From assembly GCA_020746995.1 (NCBI GenBank), contig JAGPXD010000003.1, positions 4,588,001-4,652,000 of the forward strand: a stretch of 64,000 nucleotides of DNA, written 5' to 3'. The notes beneath the pieces were generated by a model. That model did not search any database, was not told the DNA's origin, and worked only from the letters and a program-made list of their open reading frames with translations. Positions within the stretch are counted from its first letter, which is position 1. Each line of letters begins with the position of its first letter. Source of the DNA: Plectosphaerella cucumerina. Its lineage: Eukaryota; Ascomycota; Sordariomycetes; Glomerellales; Plectosphaerellaceae. Both the position numbers and the translations under genes were made by a program. Shown here piece by piece: positions 9,406 through 20,579 of the stretch.

Positions 9406-12289
9406 ATGAGCGGAAGGCTCCTGGCCTTGGGGGCTTCTGCCCCGACGCGTCGTGCCACTACCCAAGCCGTCCGGCACTATCACCGACTCTCTGCTGGCGG
9501 CCTTCTACGAGCCGACGCCGCCATCCGAGCAACACAGCGCCGCGTTTGGTTCTCGGGAAACTCGTTTCACAATGCAGTCATTACCCGCAATGCCTCGTTC
9601 GCCCGTTTTCTGCCCAAGCTTGTTGTCAAGTTTGTACGCCTTCCAGCCATGTTCGGTGGGCTCGCTGTCGGAACACTCGCATGGGTCCAGTACCAGGCCA
9701 ACCGTATGTACTCCCCTCTAGCACAGCCTTGACCTCGCGGTACTCCTGCAGACGACTAACATGGCGGCAGAGCTGAGCACCGGCGCCATCGACATGTTCA
9801 CGAGAACAGCCGACACCCTTTCCGACACTGCGTCAAGTCTCTACGGAGGGGCCATGGACGTAGCGAGCCAGACTATGAAGGGCTGGGAGAACACCAAAGA
9901 CCAGTTCGAGTCACCCGAATGGCTTCAGAAGATCCTACGCATACACGATGATGTTGGCACGGGAGGCCAGGGAGGACCCGGCGGCGAGCCACCTCGCCAG
10001 AGCAAAGCTGGGGCAGCGGTTGCTGTTGGCGCCACTGCCGCAGCTTACGGTTACGACCAATCTTCCGAAGACGACCCCCGTGAAGCGGGCGAAGCCGCCA
10101 AGGACGATCAAATGATGCTCCTGACCAAGAAGATGATCGAGATCCGCAACATGCTTCAAAAGGTCGGCCAGTCCAGCACTTTGACGCTGCCATCGATCGT
10201 GGTCATCGGATCCCAGTCGTCAGGAAAGAGTTCAGTGCTTGAGGCCATCGTCGGCCACGAGTTCCTTCCCAAGGGATCAAACATGGTCACTCGGCGGCCG
10301 ATAGAGCTCACACTTGTGAACACGCCGGACACGGATGCCGAGTATGGCGAGTTCCCTGATCTTGGACTGAGACGGATCACCGATTTCACATCCATCCAGC
10401 GGACCCTGACTGAGCTCAACATGGCCGTCCCAGACTCGGAAGCCGTGTCCGATGATCCTATTCACCTTACGGTCTACTCCCCTCACGTCCCCGATCTGTC
10501 CCTCATCGATCTCCCTGGGTACATCCAGGTCGTGGGACAAAACCAACCTCTCGCATTGAAGCAAAAGATTGCGGAGCTCTGCGACAAATACATCCAACCC
10601 CCCAACGTCATCCTTGCCATCTCGGCCGCTGATGTCGACCTGGCGAACTCGGCCGCCTTGCGGGCTAGCCGCCGGGTCGACCCGCGTGGCGAGCGCACCA
10701 TTGGTGTGGTCACCAAGATGGACTTGGTCGATGCCCCTCGCGGTGCTTCCATCCTCAGCGATAAACAATACCCTCTCCGGCTGGGCTACGTCGGCGTGGT
10801 GTCCAAGGCACCCGCCAGCTCCGGACTCTTCAACAGGGGCCCCAGCAACCTCATGTCGGCGATCGCCAAGAACGAAGAGAACTTCTTCTCGGCCCATCCT
10901 GTCGAGTTTGGAGAGGGCGCTGGAGTCAATATCGGTACGGTGAATCTACGGAAAAAGCTGATGACGGTTCTCGAACAGACCATGTCAGCCAGCCTTCAAA
11001 GCACGAGCGACGCCATCAAGCAAGAACTCGAGGAGGCATCGTACGAGTTCAAAGTCCAGTACAACGATCGGCCACTGTCGGCCGAGTCGTATCTGGCCGA
11101 GAGTCTCGACGCCTTCAAACATGACTTCAAGCAGTTTTCCGAGCAGTTTGGTCGGCCGCAGATGCACGAGATTGTCAAGAACGAGCTGGACCAGAAGGTT
11201 CTGGATCTTCTTGCCATCCGCTACTGGAATAAGCCAGTGACCGACCTGTCACCGACCCGCCCCGATCCCGACAATCTTGCGGATCTCCCCAAGGCCGATC
11301 CAGACTCACTTTACTGGCGCCGGCAGCTGGATGCCTCTACTTCTGCCTTGACCAAGCATGGAGTCGGCCGCCTCGGAACTACGGTCGTCGCCGCGTCTCT
11401 TCAAGCACATATCGAGCGCTTGATTGGCAAGTCCACGTTCGCGTCGCACCCGTTTGCACGGCAAGCAATCAACGAAGCTGCCTCAACCATATTGAACGAG
11501 AAGTTCTACAGCACCAGCGACCAGGTGGAGAACTCGATCAAACCGTACAAGTTCGACATTGATATCGATGAGCGCGAGTGGTCCAAGGGGAGGGAGCATG
11601 CTGGAGTTGTCCTCAAAAAGGAGCTGCAAGACTGCGAGGCTGCTCTCAAGGGAATCGAGGCCGCCGTTGGAGGGAAAAGGAAGCTGAAGGATGTCATCAC
11701 CTTCATCGACAAGGCCCGCCGCGGCGACATCGTCGTCGAAGGAGATGGCCGAAGCGGCGCTGGCGGCTTCAGCGCAGCACTTTTGGCCAAAGGTACGTCT
11801 GCCCTCTCACTCTGTCTGCACCTACGTTTCTGTTCCATGCTAAACTCGAATATAGGTCGGGAAGCCGTGTTCCTCCGGGATCGTGAAGATATCATCAAGA
11901 TGCGCCTCCTGGCGGTCAAGTCGCGGCAATGTGGCGACTTGAAGAACAAATACTACTGCCCGGAGGTCTTCCTGGACGCTGTAGCCACCAAGCTCGCATC
12001 AACTGCGGTCCTGTTCCTCAACGTTGAGCTTCTCTCGGAGTTTTATTACAACTTCCCGAGAGAGCTAGACCTTCGTCTCGGCCGTCATCTGACGGATGAG
12101 CAAGTGGAAACCTTTGCCAAGGAAGATCCCAAGGTGAAGCAGCACCTTGAAGTCATACGCCGCAAGGAACTGCTTGAGCTGGTGCTGGAGAAGATGGAGA
12201 GTCTGCGACAGCTTGAGGGCCGGGAAAGAGACCGCGGGCATGGCGGGCGACGGGAGGAGAAGGAGCGGAGCCGCTGGGGTCTGTTCTGA
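9406..12289 (+). CDS. mgm1: Mitochondrial inner-membrane dynamin GTPase Mgm1/OPA1
   Basis: Exons 9406-9703, 9771-11792 and 11856-12289 encode 917 residues. The N-terminus is a basic, Arg-rich mitochondrial presequence followed by a membrane anchor around residues 80-96. An Ala/Gly-rich segment near residues 179-193 (AGAAVAVGATAAAYGYD) sits where rhomboid protease Pcp1 makes the short form in this family. GTPase motifs are clear: GSQSSGKSS at 246-254, DLPG at 346-349, TKMD at 414-417. Dynamin middle and effector regions follow, ending in a basic tail (SRWGLF). The protein drives inner-membrane fusion and crista shape. The second intron, 63 nt at 11793-11855, is a multiple of three and has no stop, so an unspliced message would still read through. 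Confidence 0.95.
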
Positions 12290-12730
12290 AGTCAACGGCT
12301 CAGAGCAGTTGAAGATTGCTGCTATGTATGATGAATCGGCAACATACCACACGGCGTTTGAGGTGGAATTAACTGCTTCGGGGGACACCACAACCAGCGC
12401 GTTATAGTGGTCGTGGTCTCGCTGGATGACATCGGCATCTGCTCCCGGGCAAGGCCTTCGGGCACAAGACGCTGAGGCGCGATATTAAGATTCTGCACAA
12501 TACGGATACCCCTCTCGATTATTGAAGACGATGTGGCAAGCTTCATGATCCAATGTAAACGCTGCATGCTAACAAGTTGGACGCAAAGAGGCTGGTTCTC
12601 AGTAACGCTTCAGGGGCACCGGTATGATGACCTTCACGTAGTGCCGTGTTTTGGATTGTCTCCTGTTGTGACAGTATTCAATTTTCTTCAAATCGGGATG
12701 CATGGCTTGAGCTCTCGTCATCGCAACACC
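12290..12730. other. Convergent 3' region of mgm1 and the zinc transporter
   Basis: 441 bases between two stop codons. It contains only short open frames. Nothing further is recognised. Confidence 0.6.
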
Positions 12731-14003
12731 TCAGTTTGGGTCTATGCTGGTCTGAATGGTGACCTCCCACCGCAGGCTTGATCCTCGACCATACCCTTCA
12801 CCCAGCCGGTTCTGGATCAGCGAGGCAATGCGACTGCGGAGTTTACTGATGGTCCCCTCGTCACATCCCCGCGGGACGCAGATCTTGAGGTTGGCCATGC
12901 AGAGGCCGTAGTGGACCTGCCAGAACTGCGCATCGTCTATGCGCAATACGTTTGGCTCGGCCTCTATCTCCCGCAAGACAGACGAGACTGTCTTGTCCTT
13001 CTTGTCACCGCGGAACGACATGAGAAGCATCGAACCCTGCGCGGTGCCGAGCTGGATTCCGAACACAAACATGGCGCCGGCAATAGCGGCGCAGAGAGCA
13101 CGGTCCCAGAACACGGGGCTGTGACCCGGCAGGAGCGGGAGGAGCAAAACAAGAGTCGAGAAGAAGATGGTCAGCACGTGGAAAACGTTGCTGAAGTGGT
13201 GCGACAAGATGGAGAGCCAGGAGGAGCGCATGATGCGGGCGACCCGCGCGTGGTTCTTGACCCAGTAGGCCGAGACGAGGGTGCTCACGATGCCGGCACA
13301 AGCAACCCACTCCACCTCGCCAGCTGGGACGTATTCGTGACTGTGCTCGTGATGCGGCTCATGGCCACCCTTGGACTCGAGCCAGTGCTTCATGCCGTGT
13401 GAGACGAGATCGAAGCCGCCAAAGATGAGGAAGATGGACATGGCGAAACCCGCGATGACCTCGGCCCTCTCCAGGCCGAAAGGATGCCGAATGGACGAGC
13501 GGCGCCACACCTCAAAGTTCCCCAAAACATCAACGGCCACGCAGATCAGGGCGCTGCCGGCGTCGAAGAAGACTAGGTGGGAGAGGGCCATGATGCCGAG
13601 GGAGCCCTTGGAGCGGAAGAAGAGGAAGGCCGCCACGGCGAGATGGCAGAGGGACCAGTAGAGGGAGTGCCACTGCTCGTTCGTCATGCGCTCACGGGCA
13701 TCTCGGAGTGTAGGTATCGGTAGGGAAGCGGGGAGAACGGGTGGAGGCCGCTGTGGTGGCTCTTTGAAGATCTGGTGCTGCGTCGAGACGGAGCTGTGCT
13801 TGTAGCGATGGCCACGGCGCTGTCCCATGCCCTGCGGGCAGTTACCAAGGTAAGCGGTCTATGTATTGCGACGGGGCTGGAGAGGGCAAGGCACCACCTA
13901 CCGACTTGACGGGCGAGGTTGAGATGGTCTGGGTCTTGAAGTTGAACGGGCTTGGGGCGGAACCAGGCCCGGCCTCGGCGGCGAGGCTGCCGTCTTCGGA
14001 CAT
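12731..14003 (-). CDS. zrg17: Zrg17-like cation diffusion facilitator (ER zinc transporter subunit)
   Basis: Exons 14003-13902 and 13831-12731 encode 400 residues. The splice joins MSEDGSLAAEAG...SPVKS to GMGQRRGHRYKHSS; the ATG at 13828 would omit the conserved N-terminal exon. Six membrane segments of the CDF fold follow between about residues 85 and 310, then a cytosolic ferredoxin-like C-terminal domain. A His-rich loop (HEPHHEHSHEY) lies between segments 3 and 4. The usual CDF metal site (HxxxD in segments 2 and 5) is degraded: segment 2 reads HLVFFDAGS and segment 5 reads HHFSN. That fits Zrg17, which in yeast pairs with Msc2 to bring zinc into the ER. The paralogue-level symbol is an inference. 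Confidence 0.82.
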
Positions 14004-14951
14004 GGCGGTGGGATATGCCAATTGCAAGGTTGGCGGCGTGGGATCCCCTTGCAAAAAGGCGCGAGGTGCGCAGGTGTTTTTCGGAAGTTGACCGCCGGAG
14101 CGGTTAGTCGTCAACGGCAAGGGCTCGAGAGGACAGTTCAGTTGTGTCGCTGCTTGTGTTGGTGTAGATAGTTCGTATCGCAAGGTGACAACAAGTTGCT
14201 GCGAGGGAAACCCTTGCGCAGTGGCTGGCTTTGCGAAAGGGACAGGCAGGTCGAGATCAGGAGGGACCGAGGGCGCGAAGTGATCACGGCAAAATGGTTA
14301 TGTAGCCAGTTGGCGTGGTGTAGAGGTGGAGGGGCGGGTGTAAGTAGAAGTCCCGTGAAAGCTGGTCGCTGCCGCCGCTAGCGGCTGTAGGTATGGAAGA
14401 GGCAGGTCGAGGTCGGCCTGGCGAATGAGACACCTGGCCCTCCGGATAAGGTATGGGAGGTGCACACACTGCATCTCAGTGCACAGCAGGATGCGTACTT
14501 GAATGTTCAACCATTGTGGATGGGCAGAATGCGGCCGATTGACACCGGGCCTTATTCTGGAGCGGAACGTCAAACACCTGTGTGAACAGCGAGCCGATCA
14601 TACGATCACACGGTTGAACTTATTTGGGTTCATCATTTGCCAATGTCTTCAGATCCAACCCCTCCGCTGCCTGTCTCGGAGTAAAGTGCCCCCCACGAGC
14701 CAGCGTCCGCTGCCAGCGGCTAAATGACGAGTTGTTGCATGCACACCCCGACATGTGCATATTCGTGGCTTGGTCGCTGATGATGCACCGTGGCTGGTTT
14801 GATATCCTGGAGAATGATGCTGGTGACACCTCTCAACATGGCAAAGCAATTACCGAAACTCGAGGACGGTTGAAAGCCAAAATGCCCCGCCAACTGCAAC
14901 CGTAGCCATCTCATCCACGTCAAGGTCCTCGAGCGAATACGACCCTCTCTC
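14004..14951. promoter_or_regulatory. Divergent intergenic region
   Basis: 948 bases between the start codons of the zinc transporter and the two-TM protein. It must carry both promoters. No specific element, repeat or RNA gene is recognised. Confidence 0.5.
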
Positions 14952-16049
14952 TTGCTCGAAGCCGAGCCGACAACAAAGTACATCGAGTATCAATGCAGCA
15001 TGGACGCAGTCGAAAGCCATGATGGCTCGCACGGCGTCGCCGACAAAACCCGCACCAAGAGCAGCATGTCACCCCAAAACGGTACACATCGGCGGACAGG
15101 ATCCGGAGGATTGCTGTCCAAGTTCCCGTTTATGCGATCCGCACCTACCGACGTCCGACAAATACCGGATGCGAAGGAAGGGGGCAGCGCTCAGCGGTCA
15201 TCGACATCCCCAGCGAGCGCGATGCAGTTTGCCACACTGCAGCAAAAGACTCGCCGGCGCAGAGGCTCTCTTAGAAAGGTAGCTCTGCTAGGTCGAGGAG
15301 CTCAGCGGGAACGCCGAGACGCGAAGCAATTGACAATCGATACCGCCCAAGCGGCCGCCCTCGACGCCAACACCGCCACCACCACACTGGTCACCGGGCC
15401 TTCGACCACGATATCAGAAGGACTGGGAATCAGCGTCAGCAATGCCGACCTGACACCCCGTCCGTCAATGGACGGGTTTGCGAGTCGGCCGAGACCGATT
15501 GACTCCCCAAGCTCCTACGCGAGCCCGGTGGGAGGGTCGGTGCTGGTGGACAGGCGGGCATCCTACAACTCGACGACCGACGAGGAGGACGTTCTTCAGA
15601 TGGCAGGACATGATAATGGCACGACCGCCCACTCCTCGGGTTCCGAGTCGTACTTTGGGCCGCGGACAGTAGTCCATCCCCCGACGAGAGGCTCCGCCTT
15701 ACAGGCCAAGTCGCCGCTCTCGTACAGTGGGCTGGCGACCACGCCGTTGCCCGCAACGGAAGCAGACTACGATTATTCCGAGACGGAATGGTGGGGTTGG
15801 GTCATCCTCGTGGTTACCTGGGTTGTCTTCGTCGTGGGCATGGGGTCTTGCCTGGGGATCTGGAGCTGGGCCTGGGACGTTGGCACAACGCCGTACGCGC
15901 CGCCGGAGCTTGAGGACGACGACACTCTGCCGATTGTTGGGTACTATCCTGCCCTCATGATTCTCACGTGCATCATGGCCTGGATATGGGTTGTGGTCGC
16001 CTGGGTGGGCATGAAGTACTTCCGGCATGCGAAGCTCGGAGGTGATTGA
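14952..16049 (+). CDS. Conserved fungal membrane protein of unknown function
   Basis: Intronless frame of 365 residues; the second ATG at 15000 (MDAVESHDG) would give 349 residues and is an equally good start. Residues 1-270 are low-complexity, Ser/Thr/Arg-rich and probably disordered, with a basic patch (KTRRRRGSLRK). Two hydrophobic segments follow near residues 281-308 (WWGWVILVVTWVVFVVGMGS) and 330-352 (YPALMILTCIMAWIWVVVAW). Between them is an acidic loop (PPELEDDDTLPIVGYY). A long cytosolic-type tail followed by a hairpin of two membrane helices is the main structural fact. I do not recognise the family and assign no function. Confidence 0.7.
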   Translation: MLEAEPTTKYIEYQCSMDAVESHDGSHGVADKTRTKSSMSPQNGTHRRTGSGGLLSKFPFMRSAPTDVRQIPDAKEGGSAQRSSTSPASAMQFATLQQKTRRRRGSLRKVALLGRGAQRERRDAKQLTIDTAQAAALDANTATTTLVTGPSTTISEGLGISVSNADLTPRPSMDGFASRPRPIDSPSSYASPVGGSVLVDRRASYNSTTDEEDVLQMAGHDNGTTAHSSGSESYFGPRTVVHPPTRGSALQAKSPLSYSGLATTPLPATEADYDYSETEWWGWVILVVTWVVFVVGMGSCLGIWSWAWDVGTTPYAPPELEDDDTLPIVGYYPALMILTCIMAWIWVVVAWVGMKYFRHAKLGGD

Positions 16050-17642
16050 GAGGGTGCTCCGGTAGTTCGTGGCAATGTGTAAGGCAGCATTCCAGGGTGG
16101 CACGTTATTTCGCCACTGGAACTTGAATTGACTTTTAGCCAACTCGTTTAACGTCATGGCGCGTTACCAGTCTTGCCAGTCACGGCACCATCCGCTCAGT
16201 GTCATCTGGGTGACGATTGTGTGCATGTATGTTTATTGCCCTTGGTCGCAGGCGCCTCAAACCACAGAATCTACCTAGGGTTTGGAGACATATCACTGGG
16301 AGGGTGTCCATCGAGCTACCTGCCTGACCTGTAGGTCTGACTGGAGGACATATTGGAGGCTGTCGTGACTTGCCAGGCTGGCAGCCTCATCGTCTCACCG
16401 CTTGCCCAAACACAAGCGCCATCCCTGTTGCAAGGGTGTGTTGGCCACCATTAGCGCGCTCCGAAAGCCGGTGACGTTGGGATGGACGTTTTAGCTAGTA
16501 GCCGGGTGGTTGAACGTTGGACCGTCTGTACTAGAATCACCGGATCTAACGAAGATGCTCCTGTGCCTTCCAAGAAAGACCTGCTGGTGTTTGACTACTG
16601 ATTGTGATGTCAGACTCCCTCTCATCTGGACCACCAGCATACAGAGAGGTTGTTGATCCAAAATATCCCACCAAGAAGCAAGCGAGCCCAGTGCCATGCA
16701 CAGGTCTGGTTGGAGCCAGGGTCAGATGCGATAGCCGCCAGAGGCGCAGGCGCCGTGGCCAGAGGTTGTCTAGAAGGACTGTTGATTAGGTCAATTCCGG
16801 GTCTCGCGTGATATGTCTTTGCAAGTACTAGGGAGCAGAACAGACCCGCCGCATGATGATGGGCGCTGCTGCATGCTTGTCGCTTCTGCGCCAAAGTGCG
16901 CTCTGCACGAAGTGCCGTGGGTTCGGTGTTGATGAGTTCGGATGGACGCCAGAGATTAGGTGCTTGGGTACCCAAGCCCAGGGAGGCAGGTCTCTGGCGA
17001 GATGATCAATGACCGAGGTGCTTGGCATGGAAATGAACAGGGGCATCAAGTAGCCATGGCAGAAACAGTAGACTGCCTACGACAGCTTGTCCGGCGTCCG
17101 AAGTACAGACAGCAACATTTGCAGATGAATCGATCTAGAATCATGGTTTGAAGATCAATGGCCCGTGGACGAAAGGTGAGATGCTCCAGATCTGAGTGTC
17201 TGTCCATTTCTCCCGACGGGCTTTCGCCAGCCGTTGGGTACAGTGGAGCCTTTGACCGCCCACGCTCGGCGCACTGGCATGGATGGAACATGGTGCAGCG
17301 GGTTGGGGGTTCGGCTCCAGCGCCTCTCTGCGACGGTTTTGGTGCTGACCAACCTGGAAGCCCGGGACCAGCCAGCCTCCTCCCGCCACTCTCCCTCCCA
17401 ATTGGATCCCGTCAAACGTCCGTGCTGAATCCATTTCCGTCGGCTTGGCTTTTCCATGTGCCTGGGCTGCCTGGCCACGCTGCACTCACCACAACAAGCT
17501 GCCCTCGCTCGCCCGCCTCCCGCCCTCCTCCCCGCCCGGCCCTTGTCCAAGTCGTCCTCGTCCGGGTTCACATCAAATACTCCGGCACCCACCGACTTTG
17601 GCTACCTACTCCGGCGCGCTGTGTGCTCTGTGTGTTGTGTGC

Positions 17643-17673
<31 letters not shown>

Positions 17674-18683
17674 CGCGCTCCGCCCCTAATTCACCCCTGC
17701 TGCGTTGTGCCGCCCGCGTCCAGGCAGGGTCGAGTTGGCGTGCTCCAGCGTCCCAAGTGCTGTGTGCAGTGGTCCACTCCTCCGCCCGTCCGCCCAGCCG
17801 CCGTCCTTCTGTTGTACCGCCCTCCCTCTCGCGACTCGCGAGTCATCAGGTCCCCCATCCCAACCTCGAATCATCCGCCTGCGTCCACTCTTGCGCGCTG
17901 TCAGATTCCACCGGGGATTCGAATCATCCCTCCCACCTAAACCCCGTCTGAATCCGCTTGACGAACTACTCGGCGTCATCCCCAAGTACTTTTCTGGCCA
18001 CCGGATCTCTCAGAGCGATTTCCGCATCTGTTACTACGAGTAGTAAAGGCCATCAGACCTGAGGCATTAGGTGGTCCCGCGACCCTTGGTACTGTACCTA
18101 GCCTCCTCCCGCCTCATACCACACCTCACCCGTGGACCACACCACGCCTGCCCGCCTGCCTGGTTCCTGCCCTCGTCGCTCGGGCCTGAAACGCCGAAGA
18201 CCATTTCCTCCAGTCAACCTCCTCTTTTCGCTCCCCCTCCCGGACATCCTCTCTCTACCCTTACGTCCTTTTACCTCCTCGCCTCGACCACGCCTCTTCA
18301 CCGCTAGGCCTTTCCACCCTCATCCTCCCTTACTGGTCTTTTCGCCTGGCCTGGCGGGTAATTTCAACGCCAAACGTCTCCTCACGCAGCGCGCGCACCC
18401 ACCCCCGGCACCGACCCATCAGCGCTCGCCACCCTCCGTACCGAGTCCATTTCCAATCAATCTCTAGCCGCCCCCCTCCCCTTCTTCCTTTCCAACAATC
18501 ATCACAACCAGAACCCAGCCGACACCGGCATCCACCGACGCCGCCTCTCCTCCGAATCCCATCACTCGTGTCCGACCTGGCTCGATCCCGGCGCCCTCTC
18601 GTCGGCCGCAAAGTCGGACTGACCTCGTCAGCGCCCCTTGCAACACCCGAAACCCCCTCGCCACGCTCGTCCCAACGCCCATC
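16050..18683. other. Long gene-free region upstream of samB
   Basis: 2.6 kb without a convincing gene. The left part holds the 3' flank of the preceding gene. The right 900 bases are strongly pyrimidine-rich (C and T runs) and look like a promoter and long 5' leader for samB. A frame at 17158-17940 runs through this CT-rich DNA and is rejected as compositional. Confidence 0.55.
17643..17670. repeat. (TG)14 microsatellite
   Basis: Fourteen uninterrupted TG dinucleotides, preceded by an imperfect TG-rich stretch from about 17620. It lies about 1 kb upstream of the samB start codon. Confidence 0.95.
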
Positions 18684-20579
18684 ATGAGGGAAGTCAACTT
18701 CAGCATCCCGAATGTCAACAAGGCATCGGTCGGCATCACTACTGCCCTGTACGACCGCAGGGCCCTAGACTGCACTTCGACTCTTCCCCTGATCAATTCA
18801 CTGAACCACCTCGCCTACCTCACAACCTCGTCTGCCCGCATCCGAGACATCTTGACCGTCGATGGCGGCATCGAGCGACTCGTCTGCATCCTGAAAAGGG
18901 GTCGCAGCAAAGACATGATGGACATGTGGAAGTGGAACCTCGCCTTCCAGTGTGTCGTCAACATTGGTGTCCGTGGCACTGAAAACGTCCGCACCCGTGT
19001 CGTCGAAGCCGACATGGTGCCCGTCATCGCTACAATCCTCGACAACTACATCAAGGTCATCGAGAAGTGCAGAGAAAAGGCCGAGGAAGCGAAAGACAAG
19101 GAGAAGGAACATTCGCGCCACAGAAGCCACGACCACCGCTCGTCATCCAAGTCGACATCCTTCACAAACCGCCCAGGTCGCCTGGACGCCGACCACAGAA
19201 CATTCAGGAGACAGGCGCCCCCTCCTTCCATCGACGTCTCCGCCACATATGCTGGTTCATCAACCGCTGCCGTAGAACCGAGCACATTGGACTCTACGCT
19301 CCGCAATGCCGACATTCAGACGCCCACTCTTGCCGATCGGACATCTCTGGCTGCCCACAGGTCTCACCACCACCACCACCATCATCACCACCATCAACAA
19401 CACCAGTACAGGGCGGGCGAGTCAATGGCGTCGCTGGCTTCACCCTCGCGCCAGACCGTCCAGCCGCTTGTCACGGCCATGCCCGCCACCGCAGATACCG
19501 CCGATGGCTTCGTGCGACCCGTCCGTGATGCCGATCGTCTTGCCTCGATGGCTCCCTTCGGCCCCGGCACCATCCTTTCGCAGCCAACATCTCCCACAAC
19601 CCCATTGCCGCCTCCTCAGTCCCGGTCTCCCACGCTGCGTCCGACCTCGATGCTGGGACCCAACGGCCGTGCGCGCCGCAGACCCTCGATCCGACACCAG
19701 AACTCCACAGTAGACTCTGACGACCTGGTCGAGAACGACCCTCAGTCTGATGAATCGCCCGATGCCGAAATGTCAGGCACGGCAGAGGCTGCCGTCAATA
19801 TTCAGGATATCACCATGGATGAGGGTGAAAGCATCCTGGCCGGTGCTGCTGCCATGGACCTTCCCGCCCCTACTGTTTCCGAAACCCAGGATACGGGAGC
19901 GTTCAACATCACTCACCGTGGCCCGGTTGATGGTAGCATTGCCAACACCGCCAACACGACGGCGGTGCCACCAATCGGGCTCTCACCGCACCGGCCCGCC
20001 ATGGTTTCCCCCCCTCAGCCCTCCATGCCCAACGCCAGCGTACCTCGCTACCTCTTGGACCGCCCCTTTGTTCCCAACGCCCAGATCCTTGCCGCCATGC
20101 CTCGTGAGGAGGACGTCCTCATGTCGCTGCAGCTCCTGGCTTACGTTTCCAAATACTGTGGTCTCCGATCCTACTTCCAAAAGAGCCACCTCGTCCCGAG
20201 ACTAAAGGTCGGCAAGCAGATCCGGTACCTGGACGGAGATGAATCCGCGCTTGATTCGCCAGATGAGGAGAAGCTCGAGGAGGAGTTCCTGCTGCCGAAC
20301 GACTTCAACATCTTCCCTCTGGTCGAGAAATTCACTGTCCGTCACCACAGCCAAGACATGCAATACTGGGCAGGCGTCGTCATGAGGAACCTCTGCCGCA
20401 AGGACGACACCCGCGGGGGCATTCGCCAGTGCGCATACTACCAGTGCGGCAAGTGGGAAGAATTCACTCGGCAATTTGCAAAGTGCCGCCGGTGCCGCCG
20501 CACCAAGTACTGCAGCAAGGAGTGCCAGAAGAGCGCCTGGGCGTTCCATCGTCACTGGTGCGTGGCGGCCTCTTCATGA
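18684..20579 (+). CDS. samB: MYND-finger protein SamB/Mub1
   Basis: Intronless, 631 residues. The N-terminal 130 residues form a helical, armadillo-like domain (IRDILTVDGGIERLVCILKRG). The long middle is Ser/Pro-rich and disordered, with a run of 11 His near residues 230-242. The C-terminus holds a MYND zinc finger: Cys/His residues in YYQCGKWE, KCRRCRRTKYCSKEC and HRHWC at residues 588-627. In Aspergillus, SamB affects nuclear positioning and conidiophore development. Its yeast relative Mub1 is a cofactor of the ubiquitin ligase Ubr2 that controls Rpn4. The start at 18684 begins the conserved MREVNFSIPNVNKASVGITTAL-type N-terminus. Confidence 0.92.
   Translation: MREVNFSIPNVNKASVGITTALYDRRALDCTSTLPLINSLNHLAYLTTSSARIRDILTVDGGIERLVCILKRGRSKDMMDMWKWNLAFQCVVNIGVRGTENVRTRVVEADMVPVIATILDNYIKVIEKCREKAEEAKDKEKEHSRHRSHDHRSSSKSTSFTNRPGRLDADHRTFRRQAPPPSIDVSATYAGSSTAAVEPSTLDSTLRNADIQTPTLADRTSLAAHRSHHHHHHHHHHQQHQYRAGESMASLASPSRQTVQPLVTAMPATADTADGFVRPVRDADRLASMAPFGPGTILSQPTSPTTPLPPPQSRSPTLRPTSMLGPNGRARRRPSIRHQNSTVDSDDLVENDPQSDESPDAEMSGTAEAAVNIQDITMDEGESILAGAAAMDLPAPTVSETQDTGAFNITHRGPVDGSIANTANTTAVPPIGLSPHRPAMVSPPQPSMPNASVPRYLLDRPFVPNAQILAAMPREEDVLMSLQLLAYVSKYCGLRSYFQKSHLVPRLKVGKQIRYLDGDESALDSPDEEKLEEEFLLPNDFNIFPLVEKFTVRHHSQDMQYWAGVVMRNLCRKDDTRGGIRQCAYYQCGKWEEFTRQFAKCRRCRRTKYCSKECQKSAWAFHRHWCVAASS

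Noticed and set aside
17158..17940. 260-residue plus-strand frame
   Set aside because: Runs through the TG microsatellite (VCVCVCV) and CT-rich leader; no domain; simple composition explains the open frame.
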